Origin: Flavobacterium lutivivi
Lineage (GTDB): Bacteria > Bacteroidota > Bacteroidia > Flavobacteriales > Flavobacteriaceae
Direction of reading: 5' to 3'
DNA length: 64,000 bases
Assembly: GCF_014642275.1 (NCBI RefSeq)
Contig: NZ_BMIM01000002.1
Location: 341,292-405,291 of the forward strand
Both the position numbers and the translations under genes were made by a program. Below, in pieces: positions 56,206 through 64,000 of this stretch. Below the pieces are notes generated by a model, which did not search any database, was not told where the DNA came from, and saw only the letters and a program-made list of their open reading frames with translations. Each line of letters starts with the position of its first letter. Position 1 is the first letter of the stretch.

Positions 56206-56808
56206 TTATAGATTTGCTATTTTTTTTATTTTAGTTACAGTGTTATAATGAACCCCAACAATCTTGGCAACTTCTACATTTTTATATCCTTTTTTAATGT
56301 AATCAATGGCTTTGGCATTTTTTTGTTTTGATAAAAATTTAAGGGTATCTTCATTACTTCCTTTTGCTCGTCCGGTATATTTGTTTTTAAGTTTGGCAAT
56401 GGCAATTCCCTCCAATTGTCTTTCACGGGATATTTTTTTCTCCATCTCTGCTAATGTCCCTAAAATTGAAATAATCATTTTGGTTATATTGTTTTCTGTC
56501 CCATCTGGTTGTAGTGTGCTTAATCCTTGCGAAACAAAGTGAATACAAATGTTTCTTTCACTGAAAAATTTGATGTTATTCAATATTGATAAAAGACATC
56601 GCCCGAGCCTGTCAATTTCCCATACGTACAATTCAAAATGCACTCCATTTTGTATAAGGTTAAGTAATTTTCCTCCTCCTTCTCTTTCAAATAAATCTGA
56701 CGCTCCGCTGCACTTGTCCTCAATAACAAGTTGGTAATCTTTTTCATTTACTCTTTGTCTTTCCGTTTTTTGTTCTGTAGTACTCGTACGTACGTAAAGT
56801 ATTTTCAT
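56206..56808 (-). CDS. Small serine recombinase (resolvase/invertase type)
   Basis: 200 residues with the catalytic domain at the N-terminus (ILYVRTSTTEQKTE, catalytic Ser9), the characteristic WEIDRLGRCLLSIL segment and helix GTLAEMEKKISRERQLEGI, followed by a Hin/resolvase-like helix-turn-helix (KGYKNVEVAKIVGVHYNTVTKI). This size and layout fits resolvases and DNA invertases, distinct from the large recombinase. It could resolve dimers or invert a segment; no obvious inverted recombination sites of that kind were seen nearby. Confidence 0.92.
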   Translation of the reverse strand: MKILYVRTSTTEQKTERQRVNEKDYQLVIEDKCSGASDLFEREGGGKLLNLIQNGVHFELYVWEIDRLGRCLLSILNNIKFFSERNICIHFVSQGLSTLQPDGTENNITKMIISILGTLAEMEKKISRERQLEGIAIAKLKNKYTGRAKGSNEDTLKFLSKQKNAKAIDYIKKGYKNVEVAKIVGVHYNTVTKIKKIANL

Positions 56809-56958
56809 ATCTCACAATTTAAGGTTAGGGCTAAATACAAGCTAAAATTGTGAATACGCGCTATGAAAAGTGCTAAATAATTGCTAAATAGAGAGATTTA
56901 GAATCTCACATTAAAAGGTATAGTCTAAAATTATGACCTTATAATTTTTATCAAGAGG

Positions 56959-57327
56959 TTACCCCAATATTTTAACAGCTAACTCCATTGTCTTTTCCTC
57001 GGTATTGGCAAGTTCTAAAAAATGAGATGGTTTAACACCAATTTCTTGTAAGACCTTTTTACCCTTTCTTAATAATTGTCTTTTTGCTCTTTCATTTACC
57101 TTTTTCTTTTCTTCTTCATATTCCCCGAACCAATGACCTCTATAATATCCACCATATCTACCCCAACATTTATTCCAAGAGGTAATATGATGATGACGAT
57201 AATGTGTTATCATATGTGCCAAATAATTAACCTCCGGTTGTTGATTAAAAAGGTTATCCAAATAATTTGATTTTTTTACATATTGACCGCAAATAGGACA
57301 AACTTTTCTTTTTAAAATTTCATTCAT
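56959..57327 (-). CDS. Hypothetical zinc-finger-like protein
   Basis: 122 residues. Starts with CPICGQY, a C-x2-C zinc knuckle, and continues to HMITHYRHHH, which could supply the remaining ligands of a C2H2-like finger. The C-terminal half is basic and helical (KKKVNERAKRQLLRKGKK). The combination suggests nucleic-acid binding, without a specific function. It lies between the small recombinase and the restriction-modification operon, transcribed away from the latter. Confidence 0.65.
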   Translation of the reverse strand: MNEILKRKVCPICGQYVKKSNYLDNLFNQQPEVNYLAHMITHYRHHHITSWNKCWGRYGGYYRGHWFGEYEEEKKKVNERAKRQLLRKGKKVLQEIGVKPSHFLELANTEEKTMELAVKILG

Positions 57328-57507
57328 TTTTCCATTTTTTTAAATTAAACTTCTAACTCTTGAAAAAGAATAGTTGAAAAAAAATTAAGAGTCAAACGGG
57401 CAATGAAAGTTTTTTTAATTTTTTTTAAAATCTTTCTAACGGCTATGAATAAAGGAGTAGCACATTTTCTACACACACCCATTTTAACATTCGTTGTAGT
57501 CCGTTTC

Positions 57508-57544
57508 GTTAAGTTAAAATTTTACCTTAACTTTACGACTTAAC
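57508..57544 (+). promoter_or_regulatory. Operator/promoter of the type I restriction-modification operon
   Basis: GTTAAG (57508-57513) and CTTAAC (57526-57531) are perfect inverted half-sites 12 bp apart, and a further ACTTAAC lies at 57538-57544. TAACTTTA at 57528-57535 is close to the -7 consensus, so the half-sites overlap the likely promoter. This suits feedback control by the XRE protein encoded just downstream. Confidence 0.55.
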
Positions 57545-57548
57545 ATAA

Positions 57549-57752
57549 ATGAAAATGGCTGTTGAACTCCGACTTAAAGAAGTAATCAAAGAAAAAAAGA
57601 TTCACCAAAAAGACCTCGCTAATCAAATAGGAGTGTCTAAGGTAACTATGTCCTATTGGTGTAGTAACCAAACTATGCCAAGTATTGAAACCCTTGGTGT
57701 GATTGCAAAAACATTGAAAGTTAAAATTGCCGATTTAATTATTGAAAACTAA
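57549..57752 (+). CDS. XRE-family transcriptional regulator of the restriction-modification operon
   Basis: 67 residues, almost entirely one XRE helix-turn-helix (LKEVIKEKKIHQKDLANQIGVSK, then MPSIETLGVIAKTLKVKIADLI). An alternative ATG lies 6 bp later. It ends 9 bp before hsdM. By size and position it resembles controller (C-type) proteins of restriction systems, which delay nuclease expression; that role is inferred from context and the operator-like half-sites upstream. Confidence 0.88.
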   Translation: MKMAVELRLKEVIKEKKIHQKDLANQIGVSKVTMSYWCSNQTMPSIETLGVIAKTLKVKIADLIIEN

Positions 57753-57761
57753 GTAACCCGA

Positions 57762-59270
57762 ATGATTCAAGATTTAGAAAAGACCCTATGGGCAACCGCA
57801 GATAAACTCCGCAACAATATGGATGCGGCAGAGTATAAACATATCGTGTTAGGGTTAATATTCCTAAAATACATCTCCGATAGTTTTGAAGAACTACATT
57901 CAAAGTTGCAGGAAGACAAATTATCCGACCCGGAAGATAAGGACGAGTACTTGGCAGAGAACGTATTTTTCGTCCCGCCAACTGCACGATGGAAATATCT
58001 ACAATATGAAAGAGCCAAACTTCCAACAATCGGCAAGGATATTGACGATGCGATGGATGCCATTGAAAAAGAAAACCCAAACCTTAAAGGAGTTCTTCCA
58101 AAAGATTACGCACGTCCTGCTTTAGATAAAAAACGATTAGGTGAATTGATTGACCTGATTGGTAACATTGGATTCAATGAACCGGGACAAAAGAGCAAAG
58201 ACCTTTTAGGTCGTGTGTATGAATACTTCTTAGGAATGTTTGCCGATGCCGAGGGAAAACGAGGGGGTCAGTTCTATACACCTGAAAGTATTGTGAAATT
58301 GTTGGTTGAGATGTTAGAACCTTATAATGGACGAATTTATGACGGATGTTGTGGTTCAGGGGGTATGTTCGTTCAAAGTGAAAAGTTTATTGATGCTCAC
58401 GGAGGTAGATTAGATGATATTTCGGTATATGGGCAAGAGAGTAATCCAACTACTTACCGATTAGCTAAAATGAACCTTGCCATTCGTGGTATTGATGCCA
58501 AGATTGAATTAGGCGATACTTTCCATAATGACCGACACAAAGACCTTCAGGTTGATTACGCCATAATGAATCCACCTTTCAATATCTCCGATTATGGTGC
58601 AGAGTCTTTACAGGATTCTCATATGTGGAAGTATGGAGTACCACCTTCAAGTAATGCCAACTATGGATGGTTACAATTGGTGATAAACAAACTAAGTCCT
58701 AATGGTGTTGCTGGAATTGTACTTGCTAATGGTTCTATGACTTCCAATTCAGGTGGGGAAAATGAGATTAGAAAAAATATGATTTTGGATGGGGTGGTAG
58801 ATTGTATGGTTGCCCTTCCAACTCAATTATTCTTCAATACTCAGATTCCGGCTTGTTTATGGTTTTTGGCACGCAATAGAACGAACGGCAAACTAAGAAA
58901 TCGTAAAGATGAAATTCTATTTATTGATGCCCGAAAGTTTGGTTCATTGGTAACCCGTAAGAACAAAGCATTCAATGATGAGGATATAACTAAAATTGCA
59001 GAGGTATATCACAATTGGAGAAACAAAGACGGGAAATACGAGGATATACAAGGATTTTGTAAATCAGCTACATTAAAAGAAGTTGAAGAGAACAACTTTG
59101 TCTTAACTCCCGGACGATACGTGGGTACCGAAGACATAGAAGATGATGGAGTTTCATTTGAAGATAAAGTTGCTGTGATATCTGAGAACCTTAAATCTCA
59201 TTTTGAGCAATCTATTGAATTGCAAGAACGCATTAAACTTAACCTTAAAAAAGTGGGGATTGAGTTATGA
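57762..59270 (+). CDS. hsdM: Type I restriction-modification system methyltransferase subunit HsdM
   Basis: 502 residues. The N-terminal HsdM domain covers about 1-130, then the SAM motif DGCCGSGG at 194-201, preceded by [16 protein letters not shown], and the catalytic motif NPPF at 270-273 (N6-adenine type). It modifies the host sequence and is the core of both methylase and restriction complexes. The stop overlaps the hsdS start (ATGA). Confidence 0.97.
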   Translation: MIQDLEKTLWATADKLRNNMDAAEYKHIVLGLIFLKYISDSFEELHSKLQEDKLSDPEDKDEYLAENVFFVPPTARWKYLQYERAKLPTIGKDIDDAMDAIEKENPNLKGVLPKDYARPALDKKRLGELIDLIGNIGFNEPGQKSKDLLGRVYEYFLGMFADAEGKRGGQFYTPESIVKLLVEMLEPYNGRIYDGCCGSGGMFVQSEKFIDAHGGRLDDISVYGQESNPTTYRLAKMNLAIRGIDAKIELGDTFHNDRHKDLQVDYAIMNPPFNISDYGAESLQDSHMWKYGVPPSSNANYGWLQLVINKLSPNGVAGIVLANGSMTSNSGGENEIRKNMILDGVVDCMVALPTQLFFNTQIPACLWFLARNRTNGKLRNRKDEILFIDARKFGSLVTRKNKAFNDEDITKIAEVYHNWRNKDGKYEDIQGFCKSATLKEVEENNFVLTPGRYVGTEDIEDDGVSFEDKVAVISENLKSHFEQSIELQERIKLNLKKVGIEL

Positions 59271-60580
59271 GTGAGTGGAAAGAATATAAATTAGGGGATA
59301 TCTGTGATATTACATCAAGCAGAAGAATATTTTTGAATGAATATGTAAAGGAGGGTGTTCCTTTTTATCGTTCAAAAGAAATAATAGAGAAAGCAAAAGG
59401 TAATAACATCTCAACTGAATTATTTATCACAAATGAAAGATATGATGAAATTAAAAGAAAAAATTTTGTACCTGTAGAAAACGACATTTTAATTACATCG
59501 GTAGGCACATTAGGTGTTTCTTATATGTTATTAAAAAAAGATTTTTTTTATTTTAAGGATGGGAATTTAACTTGGTTAAGGAATTATTCAAATTTGGTCT
59601 ATCCAAAGTACCTTTTGTATTGGTTAAGGTCAAATATTGCTAAAGAAAAATTCAATGAAATTTCAATAGGCTCAACTCAACCCGCAATTACAATTCAGGG
59701 GTTAAAAGGTTTGCAATTGAAATTACCAAAACATAGAACCCAAACCGCCATAGCAGAAATCCTATCTTCTCTTGACGACAAAATAGAACTCAATAATAAA
59801 ATCAATCAAGAATTAGAAACGCTGGCGCAAACCCTGTTTAAGAAGTGGTTTATTGATTTTGATTTCCCCAACGAAAACGGAGAACCTTATAAATCTTCCG
59901 GTGGTGAGATGGTGGATAGTGAGTTGGGTGAGATTCCACGGGGGTGGGAAGTTGGATATTTAGAAGATGTAATTGAGTTTCATAATGGGTATTCTTTTAC
60001 AAGTAAAGAATTAGAAAGTGAATTTTCAAATGAAAGTTATCACGTATTCAAAATGGGACATATTAAAAAAGGAGGTGGATTAAACGCTGAAGGAACCAAA
60101 AGTTATTTCAGTAAATCAAAGGCTCAAAAACTTAGTAAATACATATTAAAAAAAGGAGATTTACTTATGTGTATGACCGATATGAAAGGAAATGTCGCAT
60201 TGTTGGGGCATACTGCTTTAATGAATGAAGATGATAAATATATTGTTAATCAAAGGGTGGGATTGTTAAGACCCAAAAATGATATAGGTATTGATTATCC
60301 ATATTTATACATTTTGACCAATTCATTTGACTTTATTGAAGAATTAAGAAGTAGGGCAAATAGTGGTGTTCAAGTTAATTTATCAACTAATGAAATTAAG
60401 AAATCTAAAATATTGATTGCACCAAAATCTATAAATGAAAAATTTGATTTAATTACCAAATCATTCTATGATAAAATATTTGAAATAACTAATCAAAATG
60501 AAACATTAAGAAATACGAGAGATTTCCTTCTCCCAAAACTCATCTCCGGTGAATTAGAAATTAACGAAATCAACAACTAA
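59267..60580 (+). CDS. hsdS: Type I restriction-modification specificity subunit HsdS
   Basis: 437 residues with the usual two target-recognition domains: residues about 1-165 and 220-390, each opening with a W-x-YKLGD or GW-x-GYLEDVI pattern. The helical conserved spacer [36 protein letters not shown] lies between (core words LDDKIELN and [10 protein letters not shown]), and a related helix ends the protein ([19 protein letters not shown]). The two domains define a bipartite DNA site that cannot be predicted here. Starts in the hsdM stop and shares an A with the hsdR ATG. Confidence 0.95.
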   Translation: MSEWKEYKLGDICDITSSRRIFLNEYVKEGVPFYRSKEIIEKAKGNNISTELFITNERYDEIKRKNFVPVENDILITSVGTLGVSYMLLKKDFFYFKDGNLTWLRNYSNLVYPKYLLYWLRSNIAKEKFNEISIGSTQPAITIQGLKGLQLKLPKHRTQTAIAEILSSLDDKIELNNKINQELETLAQTLFKKWFIDFDFPNENGEPYKSSGGEMVDSELGEIPRGWEVGYLEDVIEFHNGYSFTSKELESEFSNESYHVFKMGHIKKGGGLNAEGTKSYFSKSKAQKLSKYILKKGDLLMCMTDMKGNVALLGHTALMNEDDKYIVNQRVGLLRPKNDIGIDYPYLYILTNSFDFIEELRSRANSGVQVNLSTNEIKKSKILIAPKSINEKFDLITKSFYDKIFEITNQNETLRNTRDFLLPKLISGELEINEINN

Positions 60581-63500
60581 TGGCAGTTATCTCAGAGGAC
60601 CACATAGAGCAAGTTATTATTCAAGAGTTCATTGACTTAGGGTATTCCTATGTGAATGGTGCTGATATTTCACCTGAGGGTACAGCTCAAGAACGTGAGT
60701 TTAACGAAGTGGTGTTAAAAAACAGGTTACACTCGGCAATTGCTCAACTAAACCCTAATGTTCCCTATGAAGCTCAAGAGGAGGCAGTAAAAAAATTATT
60801 GAGAACCGATAGTCCTAATCTATTCCAAAACAATTATCAGGTACATAAGTACCTCACAGATGGTGTGGATGTAGAATACAGAAAGGGAGATAGAATCGTT
60901 GGGGATAAAGTATGGTTGATTGATTACGAGAATCCAACCAATAACGAGTTTTTGGTGGTAAATCAATTCACTATCATAGAAAAAAACGTAAATAAACGTC
61001 CGGACTTAATCTTGTTTATCAACGGGCTTCCTTTGGTGGTTATTGAACTAAAAAATGCGGTGGATGAAAACGCAACCATAAGTTCAGCTTTCAACCAATT
61101 ACAGACCTATAAACAAACTATTTCGTCTTTATTTCAATATAACGCCCTGTTAATCATCTCGGATGGTTGGGAGGCGTTGTATGGTTCCTTAACTTCTCCA
61201 AAGCAATTTTTTGTGCCCTGGAAGTCTATAGATGGAAAATTAGTTGCTGATGAGAATATCCCCCAAATGGAGGTATTAGCAAAAGGGATGTTGAATAAAA
61301 ATGTGTTACCCGACCTTATCCGTAACTACATAATTTTCCATCAGAACAAAGAGCAAATTACCAAAATAGTCCCACGTTACCACCAATACTTCGCAGTTAA
61401 TAAAGCGGTGGAAACAACCAAACTGGCTACCTCCGAAAAAGGAGACCAAAGAGCCGGTGTTATTTGGCACACACAGGGAAGCGGAAAGTCGTTGAGTATG
61501 GTATTTTATGCCGGTAAATTAGTATTGGCATTAAACAACCCAACACTTGTAATTTTAACGGATAGAAACGACTTAGACGACCAATTGTTTGATACTTTTT
61601 CTCAAAGTCAGGACTTACTCCGTCAAACACCGGTACAAGCAGAGAATCGTGATGACCTGAAAAAGAAATTAAGTGTTACATCGGGGGGAATCGTTTTTAC
61701 TACCATCCAAAAATTCCTTCCTGAAGTTGTAGATAAAGTGGATGTTGGAGAAGGAAAGACCAAAAACATCAAAGGACAATTTGAGCAATTATCAGACAGA
61801 AGAAATATTGTTGTGATTGCCGATGAAGCCCATAGAAGTCAATACGACTTTATGGACGGATTCGCAAAACATATGAGAGATGCGTTACCAAATGCAAGTT
61901 TTATAGGCTTTACAGGCACCCCGATTGCCAATACCGACAAGAACACCCAAGCCGTGTTTGGAGATTATATTGACGTGTATGATATTCAACAAGCCGTGGA
62001 AGATGGTGCTACCGTTAGAATCTTCTACGAAAATAGATTGGCGAAAATTAACCTTAAAGAAGAGGAAAAACCGAGAGTAGATGCCGAGTTTGAAGAACTC
62101 ACTGAAAGTGAAGAACTCACTGAAAGACAAAAGTTAAAATCCAAGTGGGCAAGATTAGAAGCGATAGTTGGTAACGAACACCGATTGGAATTGATTGCCA
62201 ATGATATCGTGAAACACTTTGAATCACGTAATGAGATTCTTGATGGTAAGGCAATGATTGTGTGTATGAGCCGAAGAATCTGCGTTGATTTATATGCTCA
62301 AATTATAAAACTAAGACCTGAATGGCATAGTGACGACGATGCAGATGGTTCAATCAAAGTAGTAATGACCGGTTCATCTTCTGACCCATTAAGTTTCCAA
62401 CCACACGTGAGAAACAAGGCAAAAAGAAAGGCTTTGGGAGAACGAATTAAAGACCCCAAAGACAAATTAAAGATTGCAATTGTTAGAGATATGTGGCTCA
62501 CGGGTTTTGATGCTCCATCAATGCACACCTTGTATATTGATAAACCAATGCAAGGTCATAATTTGATGCAAGCCATCGCAAGGGTCAATAGAGTATATAA
62601 AGATAAAGAAGGAGGATTAGTCGTTGATTATATCGGTATTGCAAACGATTTGAAACGTGCCTTGGCATTATATACCGATAGTGGTGGTAAAGGAAAACCT
62701 GCCTTTGACCAAGATGAAGCCGCATCGGTAATGATGGGTAAATATGAAATCGTTTCTCAAATGTTCTCCGAACAACCTTTGGATAAATCAGTTAAAAAAG
62801 GTTTTGATTATAAATCTTTTTTCACGTTGTCTCCAAAGGAAAAACTTTACTTCCCCATTCAAGGTGCTAATTATGTGCTGGGATTGGAAAATGGGAAAGA
62901 GAGATTTATAAATGCGGTAACCGAACTTACTAAATCATTTGCCATTTCAGTCCCCCATCCTTATACAATGGATATCCGGGATGAAGTTGGATTATTTCAA
63001 GCCATAAAGACAAGGATTGTAAAGGTTACCCAAAGTGAAAGAGGCAAGACAGATGAGGAGATAGACACCGCAATTAAACAAATATTATCTGATGCCATAG
63101 TATCCGATGAAGTGATTGATATTTTTGATGCGGCCGGAATAAAAAAACCTGATATTTCAATACTTTCAGATGAATTCTTGGCAGAGGTTAAGGGAATGAC
63201 CCATAAAAATTTGGCTTTAGAATTATTGAAGAAATTGTTGAAAGGAGAGATTAAAACAAGAACCAAAGTTAATTTGGTACAAGCCAAAAAATTCTCGGAG
63301 ATGTTGGATAGTTCCGTAAAGAATTATCAAAACAATTTAATTACCTCCGCACAGGTTATAGATGAGATGATACGTCTTGCCAAAGAGATTAAAGAAGCTG
63401 ATAGACGAGGAGAAGATTTAGGACTTGATTTTAGAGAGTATGCCTTCTATTCAGCCTTGGAAGTTAATGATAGTTCAGTAGCGGTATTGGGAGATGATAT

Positions 63501-63759
63501 CCTTAGGCATATAGCACGTGAATTAGTTGATACAGTAAGAAGAAATACATCTATTGATTGGACGGTACGAGAAAATGTGCAAGCCAAAATGAGAATTGCT
63601 GTTAAGAAAATACTTCGTAAGCACGGTTATCCTCCGGATATGGAGTTGAAGGCAACAGAGACGGTTATAGAACAAGCAAAACTATTAGCCAATGATTTTT
63701 CAGGGAGTTCAACTTATACGTTGAATGGGGATAATTTAGGAATGGTTGCGGAGCCGTAA
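60580..63759 (+). CDS. hsdR: Type I restriction endonuclease subunit HsdR
   Basis: 1059 residues. The nuclease site is PD-ExK-like: D142 in RPDLILF and E156/K158 in VIELKNA. The translocase motor has Walker A TQGSGKS at about 298-304, DEAH at 415-418, FTGTPIA, and C-terminal helicase motifs ([32 protein letters not shown]). No truncation or frameshift is seen, so the M-S-R operon appears functional. Order and overlaps indicate one transcript with the XRE gene. Confidence 0.97.
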   Translation: MAVISEDHIEQVIIQEFIDLGYSYVNGADISPEGTAQEREFNEVVLKNRLHSAIAQLNPNVPYEAQEEAVKKLLRTDSPNLFQNNYQVHKYLTDGVDVEYRKGDRIVGDKVWLIDYENPTNNEFLVVNQFTIIEKNVNKRPDLILFINGLPLVVIELKNAVDENATISSAFNQLQTYKQTISSLFQYNALLIISDGWEALYGSLTSPKQFFVPWKSIDGKLVADENIPQMEVLAKGMLNKNVLPDLIRNYIIFHQNKEQITKIVPRYHQYFAVNKAVETTKLATSEKGDQRAGVIWHTQGSGKSLSMVFYAGKLVLALNNPTLVILTDRNDLDDQLFDTFSQSQDLLRQTPVQAENRDDLKKKLSVTSGGIVFTTIQKFLPEVVDKVDVGEGKTKNIKGQFEQLSDRRNIVVIADEAHRSQYDFMDGFAKHMRDALPNASFIGFTGTPIANTDKNTQAVFGDYIDVYDIQQAVEDGATVRIFYENRLAKINLKEEEKPRVDAEFEELTESEELTERQKLKSKWARLEAIVGNEHRLELIANDIVKHFESRNEILDGKAMIVCMSRRICVDLYAQIIKLRPEWHSDDDADGSIKVVMTGSSSDPLSFQPHVRNKAKRKALGERIKDPKDKLKIAIVRDMWLTGFDAPSMHTLYIDKPMQGHNLMQAIARVNRVYKDKEGGLVVDYIGIANDLKRALALYTDSGGKGKPAFDQDEAASVMMGKYEIVSQMFSEQPLDKSVKKGFDYKSFFTLSPKEKLYFPIQGANYVLGLENGKERFINAVTELTKSFAISVPHPYTMDIRDEVGLFQAIKTRIVKVTQSERGKTDEEIDTAIKQILSDAIVSDEVIDIFDAAGIKKPDISILSDEFLAEVKGMTHKNLALELLKKLLKGEIKTRTKVNLVQAKKFSEMLDSSVKNYQNNLITSAQVIDEMIRLAKEIKEADRRGEDLGLDFREYAFYSALEVNDSSVAVLGDDILRHIARELVDTVRRNTSIDWTVRENVQAKMRIAVKKILRKHGYPPDMELKATETVIEQAKLLANDFSGSSTYTLNGDNLGMVAEP

Positions 63760-64000
63760 CACATTAGAGCGAATTAAGCCTAATAACCCCAATATAGCAC
63801 TATATTAATTAGTAAAAGTATTAATAAGTTATTGATTTATAAATTGATAAAGTAGAGGTAATATTTTATAATTAGAAGAAGTAATTAATTTCAATGTATA
63901 AATAAATTAATGACCTATTAATAAGTTATGCTAGAAAGTAATTTTTTAAAAAGATAATTTTTTTGAAAAAAAAGTAAAAAGAAAAATTTGAAGGTTTAAT
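63760..64000. other. Gene-free tail of the window
   Basis: AT-rich with no credible reading frame. A short imperfect palindrome AATATAGCACTATATT (63791-63806) is the only structure noticed. No clear rho-independent terminator for hsdR is visible. Confidence 0.4.

Larger units (their letters stand above)
48570..64000. mobile_element. Genomic island at tRNA-Asn (right end outside the window)
   Basis: Everything after tRNA-Asn looks foreign: a large serine recombinase adjoining the tRNA, a second serine recombinase, an orphan methyltransferase fusion, several unrecognised small genes, and a full type I restriction-modification operon. Base usage changes sharply; CCGG appears about 40 times here by hand scan against about 11 in the preceding 48.5 kb. 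No second copy of the tRNA 3' end is visible up to 64,000, so at least 15.4 kb is included and the other border lies beyond. The exact left border and the element type (integrative element, satellite or prophage remnant) are not determined. Confidence 0.8.

Noticed and set aside
63791-63806. AATATAGCACTATATT palindrome as an operator or attachment site
   Set aside because: Short, imperfect and in very AT-rich DNA, so chance is a sufficient explanation; no match to the tRNA-Asn end.

Overview
The window is a stretch of a low-GC chromosome from a Bacteroidota bacterium, most likely Flavobacterium or a close relative in Flavobacteriaceae. The signs are AT-rich DNA, promoters with TAnnTTTG -7 boxes instead of E. 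coli-like -10 boxes, several large secreted proteins with C-terminal type IX secretion (T9SS) sorting domains, a CarboxypepD-reg/TonB receptor, a DUF4270 lipoprotein and the prs-rplY-pth gene order. The genus is inferred from family knowledge, not from a search.

From 1 to about 48.5 kb the window is core chromosome. 1-6.7 kb: an incomplete flippase-like membrane protein, panD and panC (pantoate/beta-alanine branch of CoA synthesis) on the minus strand; diverging from them a truncated-type starch-synthase-like protein, a DUF4270 lipoprotein and glmS. 7-11.4 kb: a TonB-dependent receptor with an SGNH-like lipoprotein. 11.5-13.4 kb: atpD-atpC. 13.5-18.5 kb: a biotin cluster (membrane protein, bioF, bioD, bioA, a ketosynthase-like protein) unusually rich in small dispersed repeats, two of them inside reading frames. 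18.6-36.2 kb: recX, two giant T9SS cargo proteins, a JmjC/cupin-8 protein, bioB, ribF and two T9SS metalloproteases. 36.3-48.4 kb: housekeeping genes (pth, rplY, prs, tRNA-Leu, mgtE, rsmA, serS, rseP), a TPR protein, a DUF4286 protein, a small lipoprotein and an M1 aminopeptidase.

At tRNA-Asn (48,496-48,569) the character changes. From there to the end of the window lies a mobile island whose far end is not visible. It carries a large serine recombinase abutting the tRNA, a ParB-like/N4-type DNA methyltransferase fusion, several small unrecognised genes, an exported MORN-repeat protein, a second small serine recombinase and a complete type I restriction-modification operon (XRE regulator, hsdM, hsdS, hsdR). 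By hand scan the tetranucleotide CCGG is roughly ten times denser in the island than in the chromosomal part, which supports foreign origin.

The most unusual observations are: (1) the large recombinase has two tandem resolvase domains, the first with Ala where the catalytic Ser should be; (2) its C-terminus is read from the antisense strand of the tRNA-Asn gene and its terminator, so integration may define the end of the protein; (3) two island genes share a closely matching 25-bp palindromic operator-like site; (4) dispersed palindromic repeats encode in-frame peptides in BioF and BioD. No rRNA or CRISPR array was seen.
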